Source of the DNA: Boswellia sacra
Lineage: Eukaryota > Streptophyta > Magnoliopsida > Sapindales > Burseraceae
DNA: 64,000 nt
Direction of reading: 5' to 3'
Assembly: GCA_013180625.2 (NCBI GenBank)
Contig: SNVD02009519.1
Coordinates: forward strand, 3,952,863 to 4,016,862
The notes below the pieces were generated by a model. The model was not told where the DNA came from. It ran no database searches and saw only the letters and a list, made by a program, of their open reading frames with translations. Made by a program: the position numbers and the translations under genes. The stretch's first letter is position 1. The number at the start of each line of letters is the position of its first letter. Below, in pieces: positions 25,201 to 35,135 of the stretch.

Positions 25201-25657
25201 GGTAGACACCTCTCTTGTATGTGTGGAGTTCAGACTATTGTTGATGAAGTGTTGTTTTAGTTGCTTTATCTAATGACTTGGATGTTAGTGAAGTGCTTTG
25301 AATGTTGTAGTTCATGTGGTGCTTAATTTGAATATTTTGATTTGAGAGCATCATTTGATTTTGTAGATGGATGAAGGCATAGATTATATTATGAAGCAGT
25401 TGGTGAAGTTGGTAAAATGCTGCAAATGTGTTGCAGGACAGCAGGAGTATGATATTGCGGGCAATTGGTTATGTTTTATGTTTGGTTTTGCAAGTATATG
25501 TGTTTTGGCATTGACATAGCATCACTAGGGAAATGATTTTATACATTTGATTCATTTGTTTGTTGATTTATACGTTTTGGGAGTTGATTTTCAATGAACT
25601 GCACGTAACCTTCAAAAAATTTCAGATATTTGTTTTTACAAATATATACAGCATATG

Positions 25658-25660
<3 letters not shown>

Positions 25661-25713
<53 letters not shown>
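25661..25713. repeat. (TA)n microsatellite
   Basis: About 50 bp of alternating T and A with one interruption, near the 3' end of the CACTA-like element. Confidence 0.9.
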
Positions 25714-25714
<1 letters not shown>

Positions 25715-26315
25715 ATATTGGCGGAAGAGCACCGGCCAAGTATTAAATATTTTTAGTTTTTTTCAACAATACTAGGCAGCCAAAAAAGGCCAAATAAATA
25801 TCCGGTAAGTGACAAAAAATTCATACTTATCATTCAGAAAGTGACGAATATCGTCAAGTTCAAAAAATTATTACTGTTACAAAACCATATTTATCATTCA
25901 AAAAACGTCAAATATTACAAAATTAAAAAAAAAATTACCGTTGTAAAACTATATTTATCGGACAAAAAGTGCTAAGTATATTTCAATTCAAAAAAATAAC
26001 TGTTATAACCTATCAAACAATAAAAGTGATAAATATGACATTTTTTCTACGGTATTATATCCTTACACTTGACACTTATACACGCAAGAAGTATGATTGT
26101 GAATATATTTAATATTTTGATTGACCAGTCATTAGTATCATTTTATTAACTATCCATTATATATTTATTTGACGGCCTTTGACCGCCAAAATAGGAGCAT
26201 TCTTTTGTAACGAGTCAAGCATCAACCAAGCCAAGCATCAAGCACCCAAAATCTCTTAATCCTCTAGCTAGCAACCTTGCATTGGATAGGAACCAACAAA
26301 GGACCACCATCCGGT

Positions 26316-26643
26316 TCAATTTTTCTTCAAGTTTCTGCTTGTACTTGGAACAAAACTTGAGAGATCAAGATTCTGCTTTTCTTTGGGTTCTACTAATTTC
26401 CCACCAAGTAATCCTCTATTGTATTTATTGATTTTACTTTCAACTTGAGTTTTGTTGTCCGGCCATGTTGCCACCTCCCCAACACAGACCACATAAACCT
26501 TGACACAATGTCTGCAACTGACGCGCTTTGTTCTTAAGAGTTGTTTTTCTCTTCTTGAAGTCCCCTTTACGAGACTTTTCATCAACACCCAACTTCTTCT
26601 TGGTTCTGCAAGTCATCTTTTGCTGGACCTCAAGAGGAGCCAT
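26316..26643 (-). pseudogene. Type I (M-gamma/AGL80-like) MADS-box gene fragment
   Basis: The frame from 26643 carries a MADS-like core: DEKSRKGDFKKRKTTLKNKA followed by QLQTLC. The matching continuation, VVCVGEVATWPDNKTQVES and then INKYN, is in another frame, so a small indel splits the DNA-binding domain just after LC. The second frame stops at 26316. Type I M-gamma proteins act as transcription factors in endosperm and gametophyte. At roughly 110 residues in two frames this copy is a fragment. It sits about 320 bp inside the right TIR of the MULE-like element, so it looks like captured cargo. No intron is visible; type I MADS genes usually lack introns. Confidence 0.7.
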
Positions 26644-26959
26644 TGAAGAATAGAATTCATGAACGGACTGAGACTGAAAGTAAGGAGAGAGAGAAATAGC
26701 AAGGGGTTAAAAGGAAATTAAATTAGGGAGAAGTTTTAAGACTAAGACTAAAAGCAGGGAGCGAGAGAGTAAGGGCCAGAAAAAGGAGAAGTTTTGATTA
26801 ACTTGAGTTTTGGATGGCTTTCATGGTGTCTATCTCTATGTTTACGGAATCATTTTAATTCTGATTGATTATAACTCTAAAATTAATTAATTAACTAATT
26901 ATAATTAATTAAATAAAAAGTGTGTATGGGAAAATAAGAAAAAATGCAAACTTTATTTA

Positions 26960-27163
26960 GGAAAGAAGATGATGAATAGTGACAATATTATGAAGTTCCA
27001 ACTTTAACCTTTGAGTTTATCTACGAGGAACGAATTCCATCAATTGGGGGAGCTTTTGATGCACTCTTGGAACGTTGGGAAAGTTTTTGATTTAAAGTGC
27101 CTAACCTTGTTTTTCTATAATGACTTAGCAAGTCTTAGGGGTAGTTTGTGATAATTTCTTGAT
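26960..27163 (-). repeat. Right terminal inverted repeat of the MULE-like element
   Basis: Inverted partner of 11133-11335. The shared outer part is GTAGTTTGTGATAATTTC on the plus strand. Confidence 0.75.
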
Positions 27164-28293
27164 CTCTAATAACTTATAGATAATTAACTATTTATCCTTA
27201 ATCAATGATTCTATTTTATAGAAAAAATATTAAAAAGCATGTTTGTTTCGTCTTTTTTAAATAGAGTTTATTGGAGTAGATTTTTTTGGAATAAAGCTTA
27301 TAAAGTTTTAATGAAAAAGTTTTCATTGTTTGCTGAGATATATATAAAAGCACTTATTATAATTAAATTATCAAAATAGAATTTTGTTATAAGGAATGAA
27401 TAAGTAAAATATTTAAAGTAAAATGAGGATATTATTGATATTTCAAAACTAAAAAAAAAAGCTTAAAAATGAATTTTCTCAAAAGCCTTAATTTCAAGCT
27501 TCTTCCAAGAGATATAAAGTATATTTTTTAATTCTCCATAAGATTTTTTTAAGTGGTAATCAAATGAAACAAAATAAAATTAAAAGTACTTCTAACATAA
27601 AAAAAAAGGCTCTTTTAGCTAGGTGCCAAGTCCAAACAAATGCCCTCTGAGCAAGGGAAGAAAATCTCCACTCTATATGCAGCAGAATACTCAGGAAATA
27701 TGTGAATCTCATGCACACCGACCTGGTGCACCCTAACTAGCCAGCTGCACATATAACAGATGCAGGGCTAAATTTAATTTCTAAGCAAATAACATCTCTA
27801 CTTCTATTTATTCAGTCTATATATATAGTTATGTATAATCCATTTTCTAATTTTGATCTAACTACAAGCTCAAAATCTGAACCTGAGAATTTAATACAAA
27901 GTTAAATCTACAAAGGCACACTTACAAAGCCCTCATTGAATCTACACGCTTGTATGTAGCCTGTATTAATTGCGTTAAAAACTCTAAATTGCATATCTCA
28001 GATCTAATTTTCAAAACACAGAGACCTAATCTTACAAATAATATTAAGCGGCACGTTCATCACCCATAAAGAGAATACATTAGAAAATAATCAGCTGGTG
28101 CGCGAACGATTTGCTCATTAAACCATAAGATGGCCAGCACCCCAACAGCGGAGCCTAGCACACAATAACAACCAGTTTAATGCTTTCATCTTTCTCCTAA
28201 ACTAAAAATATTATTTCCCAATGAAGTATCTGTGCATGTTCTGTCATCATGAGACCTGTACAATGCTCATATCAACATTAGGTTCCCTATATT
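27164..28293. other. Intergenic AT-rich DNA downstream of the intact PP2C
   Basis: No gene or element boundary recognised. The last few hundred bases before 28294 should hold the 3' UTR of the PP2C gene on the minus strand. Confidence 0.5.
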
Positions 28294-31200
28294 CTACTTA
28301 TTTCCCGAGCTCCTCTTAAGATCAACAACTATGACACTGATGTTATCAGAGCTTTTCCGGCCCAAAGCAAGGCGAGTTAGCAGTGCAGCAGCCAACGCAC
28401 TTCTGGATGGATACAATGTTTCAGCCTCTTCATCTTCTAACCGAGGCTGAGCATTGCGGTCTACAGCTCCAACAGGCCCACGATTTCCTTCTCTAAGACA
28501 CTCACAGGCTACCTCACAGGCCAAGTCACTTGACAGAACATCCCACAAGCCATCGCTTGCAAGGATTAAGCATTCATCTTCCGCTTCCCTTTTCGTAAAG
28601 GTTATCTCAGGATCCGATGTCACAATCGGTTTAAGATACTTGTCCCCTGTTTAAGGCAAAAAAATCCATGAGAATTTACACCACCATTGATTGGAATGTA
28701 AACTAAAGCACGTAATTTCTCAATTTTATCTTGAGGAAGAATATATAAAACCACTCACCATATGATGAAATAACGAATTGATGATAAGGGATATTGTAAA
28801 TCTACACAAATCACTTTTTGCAATATGAATGTTTTCAATGAAATCAACGTAACAGTGGAAGCCTACCGGCATACTTGAATTTGTTTTTATCCTCTTAAAG
28901 TCAATTTTTATATTCTTAAAGTCAAAGTGCATTAAGTAAAACTTCCACAAAAGAGATGGAATAAGTTTTCTTGTCTGACACAAGGAAAGGGGCAGAAAAA
29001 AAAAAAATAATAAAATAAAGAACGAGAATTTACTTATGAATTTATCAGAACATAAAGCACTTGGCAAATTTTTTAAAACAAATTGAAAAATATCATTTTA
29101 TGGAGTTTCTATAGTATCTCAATAGGTGTAGTTCTTTATTCTTTCTTTCTTTCTAAGATATTAAATAATATGCTACATGTTCATGTTGACAGATGCATTA
29201 TATATGCTACTTCAAGCCCACAGCTATGGCCAACATATGTACAAGAAAGCATTCAACATAATAAAAACAAAAAATTTCAAAATCTTCTGAAATCTAAACA
29301 TCTAAAGATGTGCTAAGATGTCAATATTGGATCCTTATTTGATTATTCAGCGACTATTGACCATGGCAATGTTTGATATACCAAATTTCTCGAAGAGAAC
29401 AAGGAATAATATCATATTGCAAATCAAGTCAAATGGCGTACATCGTTATACTGCATGATGTCGTTAAAATTCAGCACTCAGCTTGGCAGCTGCATGAATT
29501 TACCTGCTTGACACACAAATAGGCACATTCCTAATGAAAACTAATACAATATCCGTTTTGCTTCTCATTGCACTGAATTGGCTCACAACTAGAGGGGTTT
29601 TTGTGAAATAAATCTACATTTATGTGAAAAATTAGAAATAATATTAATCTCGATGCAACATTCACTTAGCTCAGAAACTAAAAAGATCATGCATGTTAAC
29701 TTTAGAAGAAACACAAATAATCATACCAAGTGCAGTCATTATTAATTACGTAACTAGGCTTCAAAGGATTTGACATTCTAACGTTCAAAATAATAATGAA
29801 GACGAGAAGAACTTGAAAAGGACCAAGACAGAAATATTCAAACAAAAAGCCGAAAACAGAAAAGTCAGATAGTAGAAAACCTTTACTGAAATTAGAAGAT
29901 TTAGAACCATATTTGTAATTATTCCTCTGCTGCACTACGACCAACAGTCAATAGAGATGACTCCAAATAAAATTTCATGTTTTACAACAAATAATCTCTT
30001 TGCATTTATTGGGTTTCAAACTTAGACCTATTGTCCAGTACTATAACCACGAAGCCTCTCAAAACATAATCAAATTAATAGTTGGTTCCAAGAAGGATTT
30101 GAACATCTTGGCCTCTCGATTGCAAACTGAGAGTCATACCATGGGGGGGTGGTGTTCAAAAGAAAATTTATATTATAAATTACATCCAAATTGACCATGA
30201 TGCAGAAGTCAAACGACCTGTGTCCAAATTCCTAATTTAAGAACAATAAAATTCATTCCCTTCCAGTTTGGCAGGGAAATTTCAATAAACCTTCTAAATT
30301 TGCAGCAATTTTTTTCACAATTTGAGTAAAACAGCATATCCGTGTTATTGCAAATATTATATGATATTTCTTCTTCGCAGTTGACCATAAGGCAAAGCAA
30401 AAGCAAGCCTGTGGGGAAGAACCATAAATTTAATACAAATAGTTATCAATGCAATGAAAAATAATAAATCTTAGGCATCAAATCTTGCACTAGTTTCTAT
30501 CTACGTAACCATTAGCCAAGTGCTTGGCACCACTTTTTTCTACTTCTTAAAAGTTTTTCTCCTTTTAAATAATTAGCTTTGGATCATCAAAATTTGTGAG
30601 TGCTTTTTAGATCATTGATTGTCCTTGCTTTCATCTATTGGCTTTCAATCTAATGGTTTGTCCACAACATTCACCGTTATCCCCTTATCCTTCGATCCAC
30701 AAGATGCACATAATTAACCAATGTCATGGAAATCATAAAATTTAAGGTGGCTCATTGACTTCAGTTGCAGAAAGCCGAGTTGTCATCTGCTTAATCAGAA
30801 CACCATAAGATGAACCAAGGGAGTTCTTGCTTGCTTAGGCTAAAACAAAAAAGAATGAAATAAGCTGATATAAACAAGTATTACTTATACTGGATTGAAA
30901 GAATATTGATCCAAGTTAATTTCTTCATTTGAGCCTTTATGTGACACTAATATATCCACCATTGGAAACTAAGCAAAAAAAAAAAAAAAATTGGTTCTTG
31001 TGTAAAGCTGAAAACCAGTACTAGCAGGTTGGTCTATAGCTGTTAGTTTTACAATCTGATACAATCATGATAATGATATACATCCCACTTCAAAATCTTT
31101 TGACAAAATTCACGTGCAGCAGCATTATCTAATAATGGTTTGGAGATCGCTCTACAAAGCAAAGAGCATCATGTACACGATCCAATGCCAAAATCATACA

Positions 31201-34200
31201 AAACCAATAGTTAATTCAACGTCTAACAGGAGATATGAGAAACCTCCAATAGACTTGCCCTACTGGTTTCCAAAGTATGAATAACATATCAAAAGGTCTT
31301 ATTGTATTATCGGTTACCCTGCTTTTAATCCTCTGGTTACCGTTAGTCTGCTTGGTACCACGAACTCTAGACTAGTTTGCATTATGCTAATAGTGAAATG
31401 GATAATTATACTTATTGAAGTGGAAAGACTACTATTAGAGGGGCGGATCAATCTATGTTGGGTGTGCAACCAAAGTCCCACATTGGTTAGATATGGGGAA
31501 GATCATGGACATATAAGTGTGGACAAGTATTCCATTGGCATGAGGCCTTTTGGGTAGAATCCAAAAGCAAATCCATGAGGGCTTGAGCCTAAAGTGGACA
31601 ATATCATATCAATGTGAAATTTTAGGTTGTCTATGGAAACCCTACAAGTGGTATCAGAACCTAGACCCAGACTTAGCCAGAAGAATATGTGATGAAAATT
31701 CTCAGACCAAAACAAAAGGTGGTGAGCCCCCGAATCCGTGGTTGAGCTCTATTTGGGGACAAAAATAGAGCAAGCTCTCGAGGTAGGAAGCCAGCCCGAA
31801 TGAAGCAAGACGGATGGCTCTCGAGGTATACAAAGGCCTCGATGAAGCAAACGAATAAATGATCATTTGAGGAGAGACTCGGAAAAAAGAAAAAAAAATA
31901 CAAACTAGTATGGTCCTTTGTTTGAGGGGGAAATTATTGGGTGTGCAACTAAAGTCCCACATTGGCTAAACATGAGGAAGATCATGGGCATATAAGTGTG
32001 GACAAGTATTCCATTGGTATGAGGCCTTTTAGGTAGAATCCAAAAGCAAATCCATGAGGACTTGGGCCCAAAGTGGACAATATCATACCAATATAAAGTT
32101 TTAGGTTGTCCATGAAAACCCAACAATCCACAATGGAATTAAGTTATGATTCATAAAACCTAAAAGATCAATAGAATTTCAGAAAACAAACAAAACTTTC
32201 TGATGTTTCCCAAGGGATCGTTGTGTACAACAGAAGAACCATGAAGTCATCGTGACTGATTTAACCAGTATCTTAGAGTAGTATAAATGTCATACACAAG
32301 TCCATAGTTTCAGAAACGGACACAGGTCGCAAATGAATAGGCCTGTCAACGATTAAAAAGTCCTTCAACACTGATAATATCACATTAATTCAATCCGAGA
32401 ACGAAAGGTTTACAATAGTGCGAAAGGTGACTTCTTTAGTGGATAAGCACATGCAATGTAATGCAGTAAAATTCTGAAGATAGGGGTTGTTCATGACTCA
32501 TTCAACACGGGAGTTATATGAAAAAATAAATTAAAAAAATAATCAAAGGGGGCTAAAGGCATAAAGAATGGGTTAAATTTATAATAAATTACCTATAGCG
32601 CGAGACATAGCAAGAATGCCTTCAACTCGCGCTCCTTTAACAAATACTACTCTTCCTCCAGCAGCTTCAATCCGTTCAAGTTCATCTGGTCTGTCCGGCT
32701 GCACAAAATTTTGAAACAGTGCTGATGTGATTAACATGAACTTTCATTTAATCGAAATTATAACCCAATTACAGGAAGGAAATGTTATTATGTTAATAAA
32801 AATTCCACTTTGCAATGACCAATATGAAAAGAGAACTAGACTTATTATTGCTTTTATTGGCCAATTAGAGACAGAAAATTAATACAAAAAAACACCTTTA
32901 AGTGAAAAAGTGAGTGTTGTGAAGGACCAAGGAAAAAATTACAGATCTTATGGCATTTCCAGGGCATAACCCGCTGGAGTTTACTGTTTACCAGACAAAA
33001 GTCCGAGTCAATGACTTAAAAGCACAACCACAAAATCCTAGAGTACTAACAAGAGAAACCACAACAAATGATCATAACCACGCATCATATTTAAACGAAC
33101 TTAATTGACTTGATATTATTTTTTTATTATTATATGGCGTATTCCTATGTTTTTAATTTTTTTAATTTTTTTATGTGATTAATTTCATATCAAAGTAATT
33201 AATATAAAAATATGCACATGTCAACCTTGCATATAGATGTATAGATATACGAATTTAATTATACATATTGATGTATAAAATTATTCTTGTGTAAGGATTT
33301 AAACTACGACTGATAACCCCACTGCTAGCACAACATTGCCGTACACGCGGAAAAAGAAAATCTGATAGGAGGAGAACACGTGACACGTGGTCATCGTCCA
33401 TAGCGAGCATGGTTGCTTTCAAATTAAGGAATATAATCAACTAACCTTGTGATCACAACTGAGAGGAATGGCTCTTCCACCACGGCATAGGACGGCGCGT
33501 GAGTCACCACAATTGGCAACAATAATGTGTTGGGACGTCAAAACAGCCACTACGGCGGTGGACCCACCTAGGGCCACCTCCATCGAATGGCACCCACCAC
33601 TATGGTATCCCACGCCTCCACACGCATACGTGGTGATTGCCAACTCGTCCATTCTTTGGAAGCTCCTCGCCATCGTTCTCCTCCACCTGTCCTCCCACTT
33701 CTCCGCGTTCTCTGCTTCTTGCCCACTCTCCTTTGCTCTTGAGCCGCTACCATCCTTACTTTCACTCTCTGCCGCGAAGTTCACGCGCATTAACTCGTCG
33801 TGTAAGTACACATGCATTTTCTCCCTGCATAATGCCGCAACCTGCATACAAATGTAAAGCATATAACTGGCTTTATGGCTTCTTTGTCAAATGACCTATT
33901 TGTCCTCATTTTCAGGCTCATCAACTAGCTATAAAGCGAGGTTGTATTTGACGTTTTAAAAGGAAAATGTAGAGGGAATTTAGCGATTACATGAGGTCCG
34001 CCATGACCATCGTACACAGCGAAGAAATGCAAAGGTCGCCGCTGATTAATATCTGGACGACAAAGACTCGTACATACCGAAATTGCATCCTCCATCTCAC
34101 GTGCCCTTCCCGACAACGACATCGTCCCGTAAACCGGATCGTCCGCTCGAGATTCACTCGGCGCAACCTCCGAAGCCGCCGGCTCCCAGTTCTCGCCGGA

Positions 34201-34455
34201 CGAAGCCGAAGAAGAAGTTGCTACCGATGGCCTATTACTCGTCTCTGGCGTCGTGCGTAAACGCTTGTTCTCCATGACGCAAGCAGAGTTCTCAGTCCGG
34301 CTATCCTTTTGAGTAGGGCTGGATGGCGTACTGGAACTGGCGGCAGAGCTCCCTGCGAATCTCCTCATTTTTATTCTCCGACGCCTCCGCTCCCTGCATT
34401 TCGCCGGAGAATCTTGATTTTCATCACTTTGCATTCCCTGATAAACCTCCGTCAT
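28294..34455 (-). CDS. AHG1: AHG1-type clade-A protein phosphatase 2C, 439 aa, intact
   Basis: Mg/Mn-dependent Ser/Thr phosphatase of the abscisic-acid pathway; Arabidopsis AHG1 dephosphorylates SnRK2 kinases in seeds. Exons: 34455-33991, 33841-33446, 32698-32593 and 28646-28294. All junctions are GT-AG and the total is 1320 nt including the TAG stop. The N-terminus begins MTEVYQ and has the [14 protein letters not shown] basic block shared with AHG1. Motifs: REMEDA (119-124), VYDGHG (148-152 area; Asp149 and Gly150 bind metal), [17 protein letters not shown] (Asp354) and [12 protein letters not shown] (Asp423); all catalytic residues are present. At the position of the conserved Trp that contacts ABA receptors there is Val307 ([12 protein letters not shown]). 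This is the AHG1 hallmark linked to receptor insensitivity. Intron 3 is 3.9 kb and holds a TRIM element. Orthology is inferred from the N-terminal block and the missing Trp. Confidence 0.92.
30001..30160 (-). repeat. Possible tRNA-derived (SINE-like) sequence in intron 3 of the intact PP2C
   Basis: On the minus strand TGGTTATAGTACTGG and GTTTGAAACCC resemble A and B boxes. A neighbouring stretch has CTCTC...GAGAG followed by GTTCAAATCC, like an anticodon stem and B box. No complete cloverleaf can be drawn and no A-tail or target duplication was found. Confidence 0.3.
31456..32125 (+). mobile_element. TRIM (terminal-repeat retrotransposon in miniature), 670 bp
   Basis: Two 191-bp LTRs (31456-31646 and 31935-32125) start (T)GTTGGGTGTGCAAC or the TATTGGG variant and end CCTACA/CCCAACA. 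The primer-binding site TGGTATCAGAAC (31649-31660) is complementary to initiator-Met tRNA. A polypurine tract (GAGGGGGAAATTA, about 31924) precedes the 3' LTR. ATCTA/ATCCA flank the ends, a target duplication with one mismatch. The 288-bp interior has no coding capacity, so it must move using enzymes from other elements. It lies in intron 3 of the AHG1-type gene, antisense to it. Confidence 0.92.
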
Positions 34456-35135
34456 TGAAACGAATCGTAAAAACACACAGGCGGAAAATTCTTAACGCCG
34501 CCGTCGATCATCGGAAAAAATCGTTTGAGACTCCTCGTCATACACGCAGAAAGAGAAAAGAAGCGAGGAAATTTTGAAACGTAAGAGAAAAGGGCGACGT
34601 GTTGGGTTTTCTCTAATGCTTCTACAGTGAGAACCTCCAGGGCAAGCCAGCTCTACGGGCAGTTGTCCCTGTCTACCCGAACTGCCCGCCACCGACCAAT
34701 CTCTGTTAAGAACGCGACACGTGTTCATCATGAAGCTGTCTTTGGCCTTTAAACGACTTCAATTCTTCCTGGCTAGTCAATTTCGCAAACTGCAACATAT
34801 TGAAGTTTGGATAGGGAGCCACGTGTCAAAACTGGCTGAAAAGTTGAGGCCCAGCCTAGTAGGACGTAACAGGTGGTTTAATCATAACCGTCCACATACC
34901 TGCCATAAAGAAGCTTGGTTGGGCCCCAGGGTAGAACGTTCCGGTAGTCATTTTCAACTCTTTTATTCAAAAAAATTTCCAAAGGCCGTACATACGTGGC
35001 AACCTGCAGGAGTACTAACGTCCCTGAAGTGACGTGTTTAGTAGAGCCATGACACGTGGGACACTTGTGTAGCAGGGAAGTTAGCGTCACAACTATCTGT
35101 CTAATCAGCTGCCAAAAATAGCACATGGTCCACGT
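34456..35135 (-). promoter_or_regulatory. Upstream region of the AHG1-type PP2C with a cluster of ABRE/G-box cores
   Basis: ACGT cores occur at 34597, 34719, 34821, 34994, 35018, 35032, 35054 and 35132. Those at 34719, 34821 and 35054 are full CACGTG G-boxes. Those at 34597, 34994 and 35032 read ACGTGTT or ACGTGGC, typical ABRE words. Clade-A PP2C genes are known ABA-induced feedback genes controlled by ABF/AREB bZIP factors at such sites. No clear TATA box was found in the first 300 bp. Confidence 0.7.

Larger units (their letters stand above)
11696..26054 (+). mobile_element. Degenerate CACTA (En/Spm)-like element nested in the MULE-like element
   Basis: The left end reads CGCTACAAGGAATTTTT, close to the common CACTACAAGAAA terminus. 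The reverse complement of the right end reads TACCGTAGAAAAAATG. Both continue to an ATATTTATCACTT motif. The right end (25790-26050) repeats a degenerate TATTTATC(A/G) motif followed by GTGA/CGTCA about every 50-70 bp, like the subterminal repeats of CACTA elements. The interior encodes a Ptta/En/Spm transposase-like pseudogene, which supports the call. The 3-bp target duplication could not be verified. Two further elements (18571-19389 and 21255-22842) are nested inside. Confidence 0.55.
11133..27163. mobile_element. Mutator-like element with about 200-bp terminal inverted repeats, interrupted by later insertions
   Basis: The sequence 11133-11335 matches the reverse complement of 26960-27163 along its whole length, with an estimated identity of 75-80%. 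Shared blocks include CACAAACTAC, AAAAACAAG, CCCAACGTTCCA, GCATCAAAA and GTTGGAACTT. Long TIRs of this kind, starting GGGAAAT-like and containing CACAAACTAC, are typical of plant MULEs. No convincing 9-bp target duplication was found, so the exact ends are uncertain. Removing the CACTA-like insertion leaves an element of about 1.7 kb whose cargo is a MADS-box gene fragment, which would make it a Pack-MULE. Confidence 0.7.
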
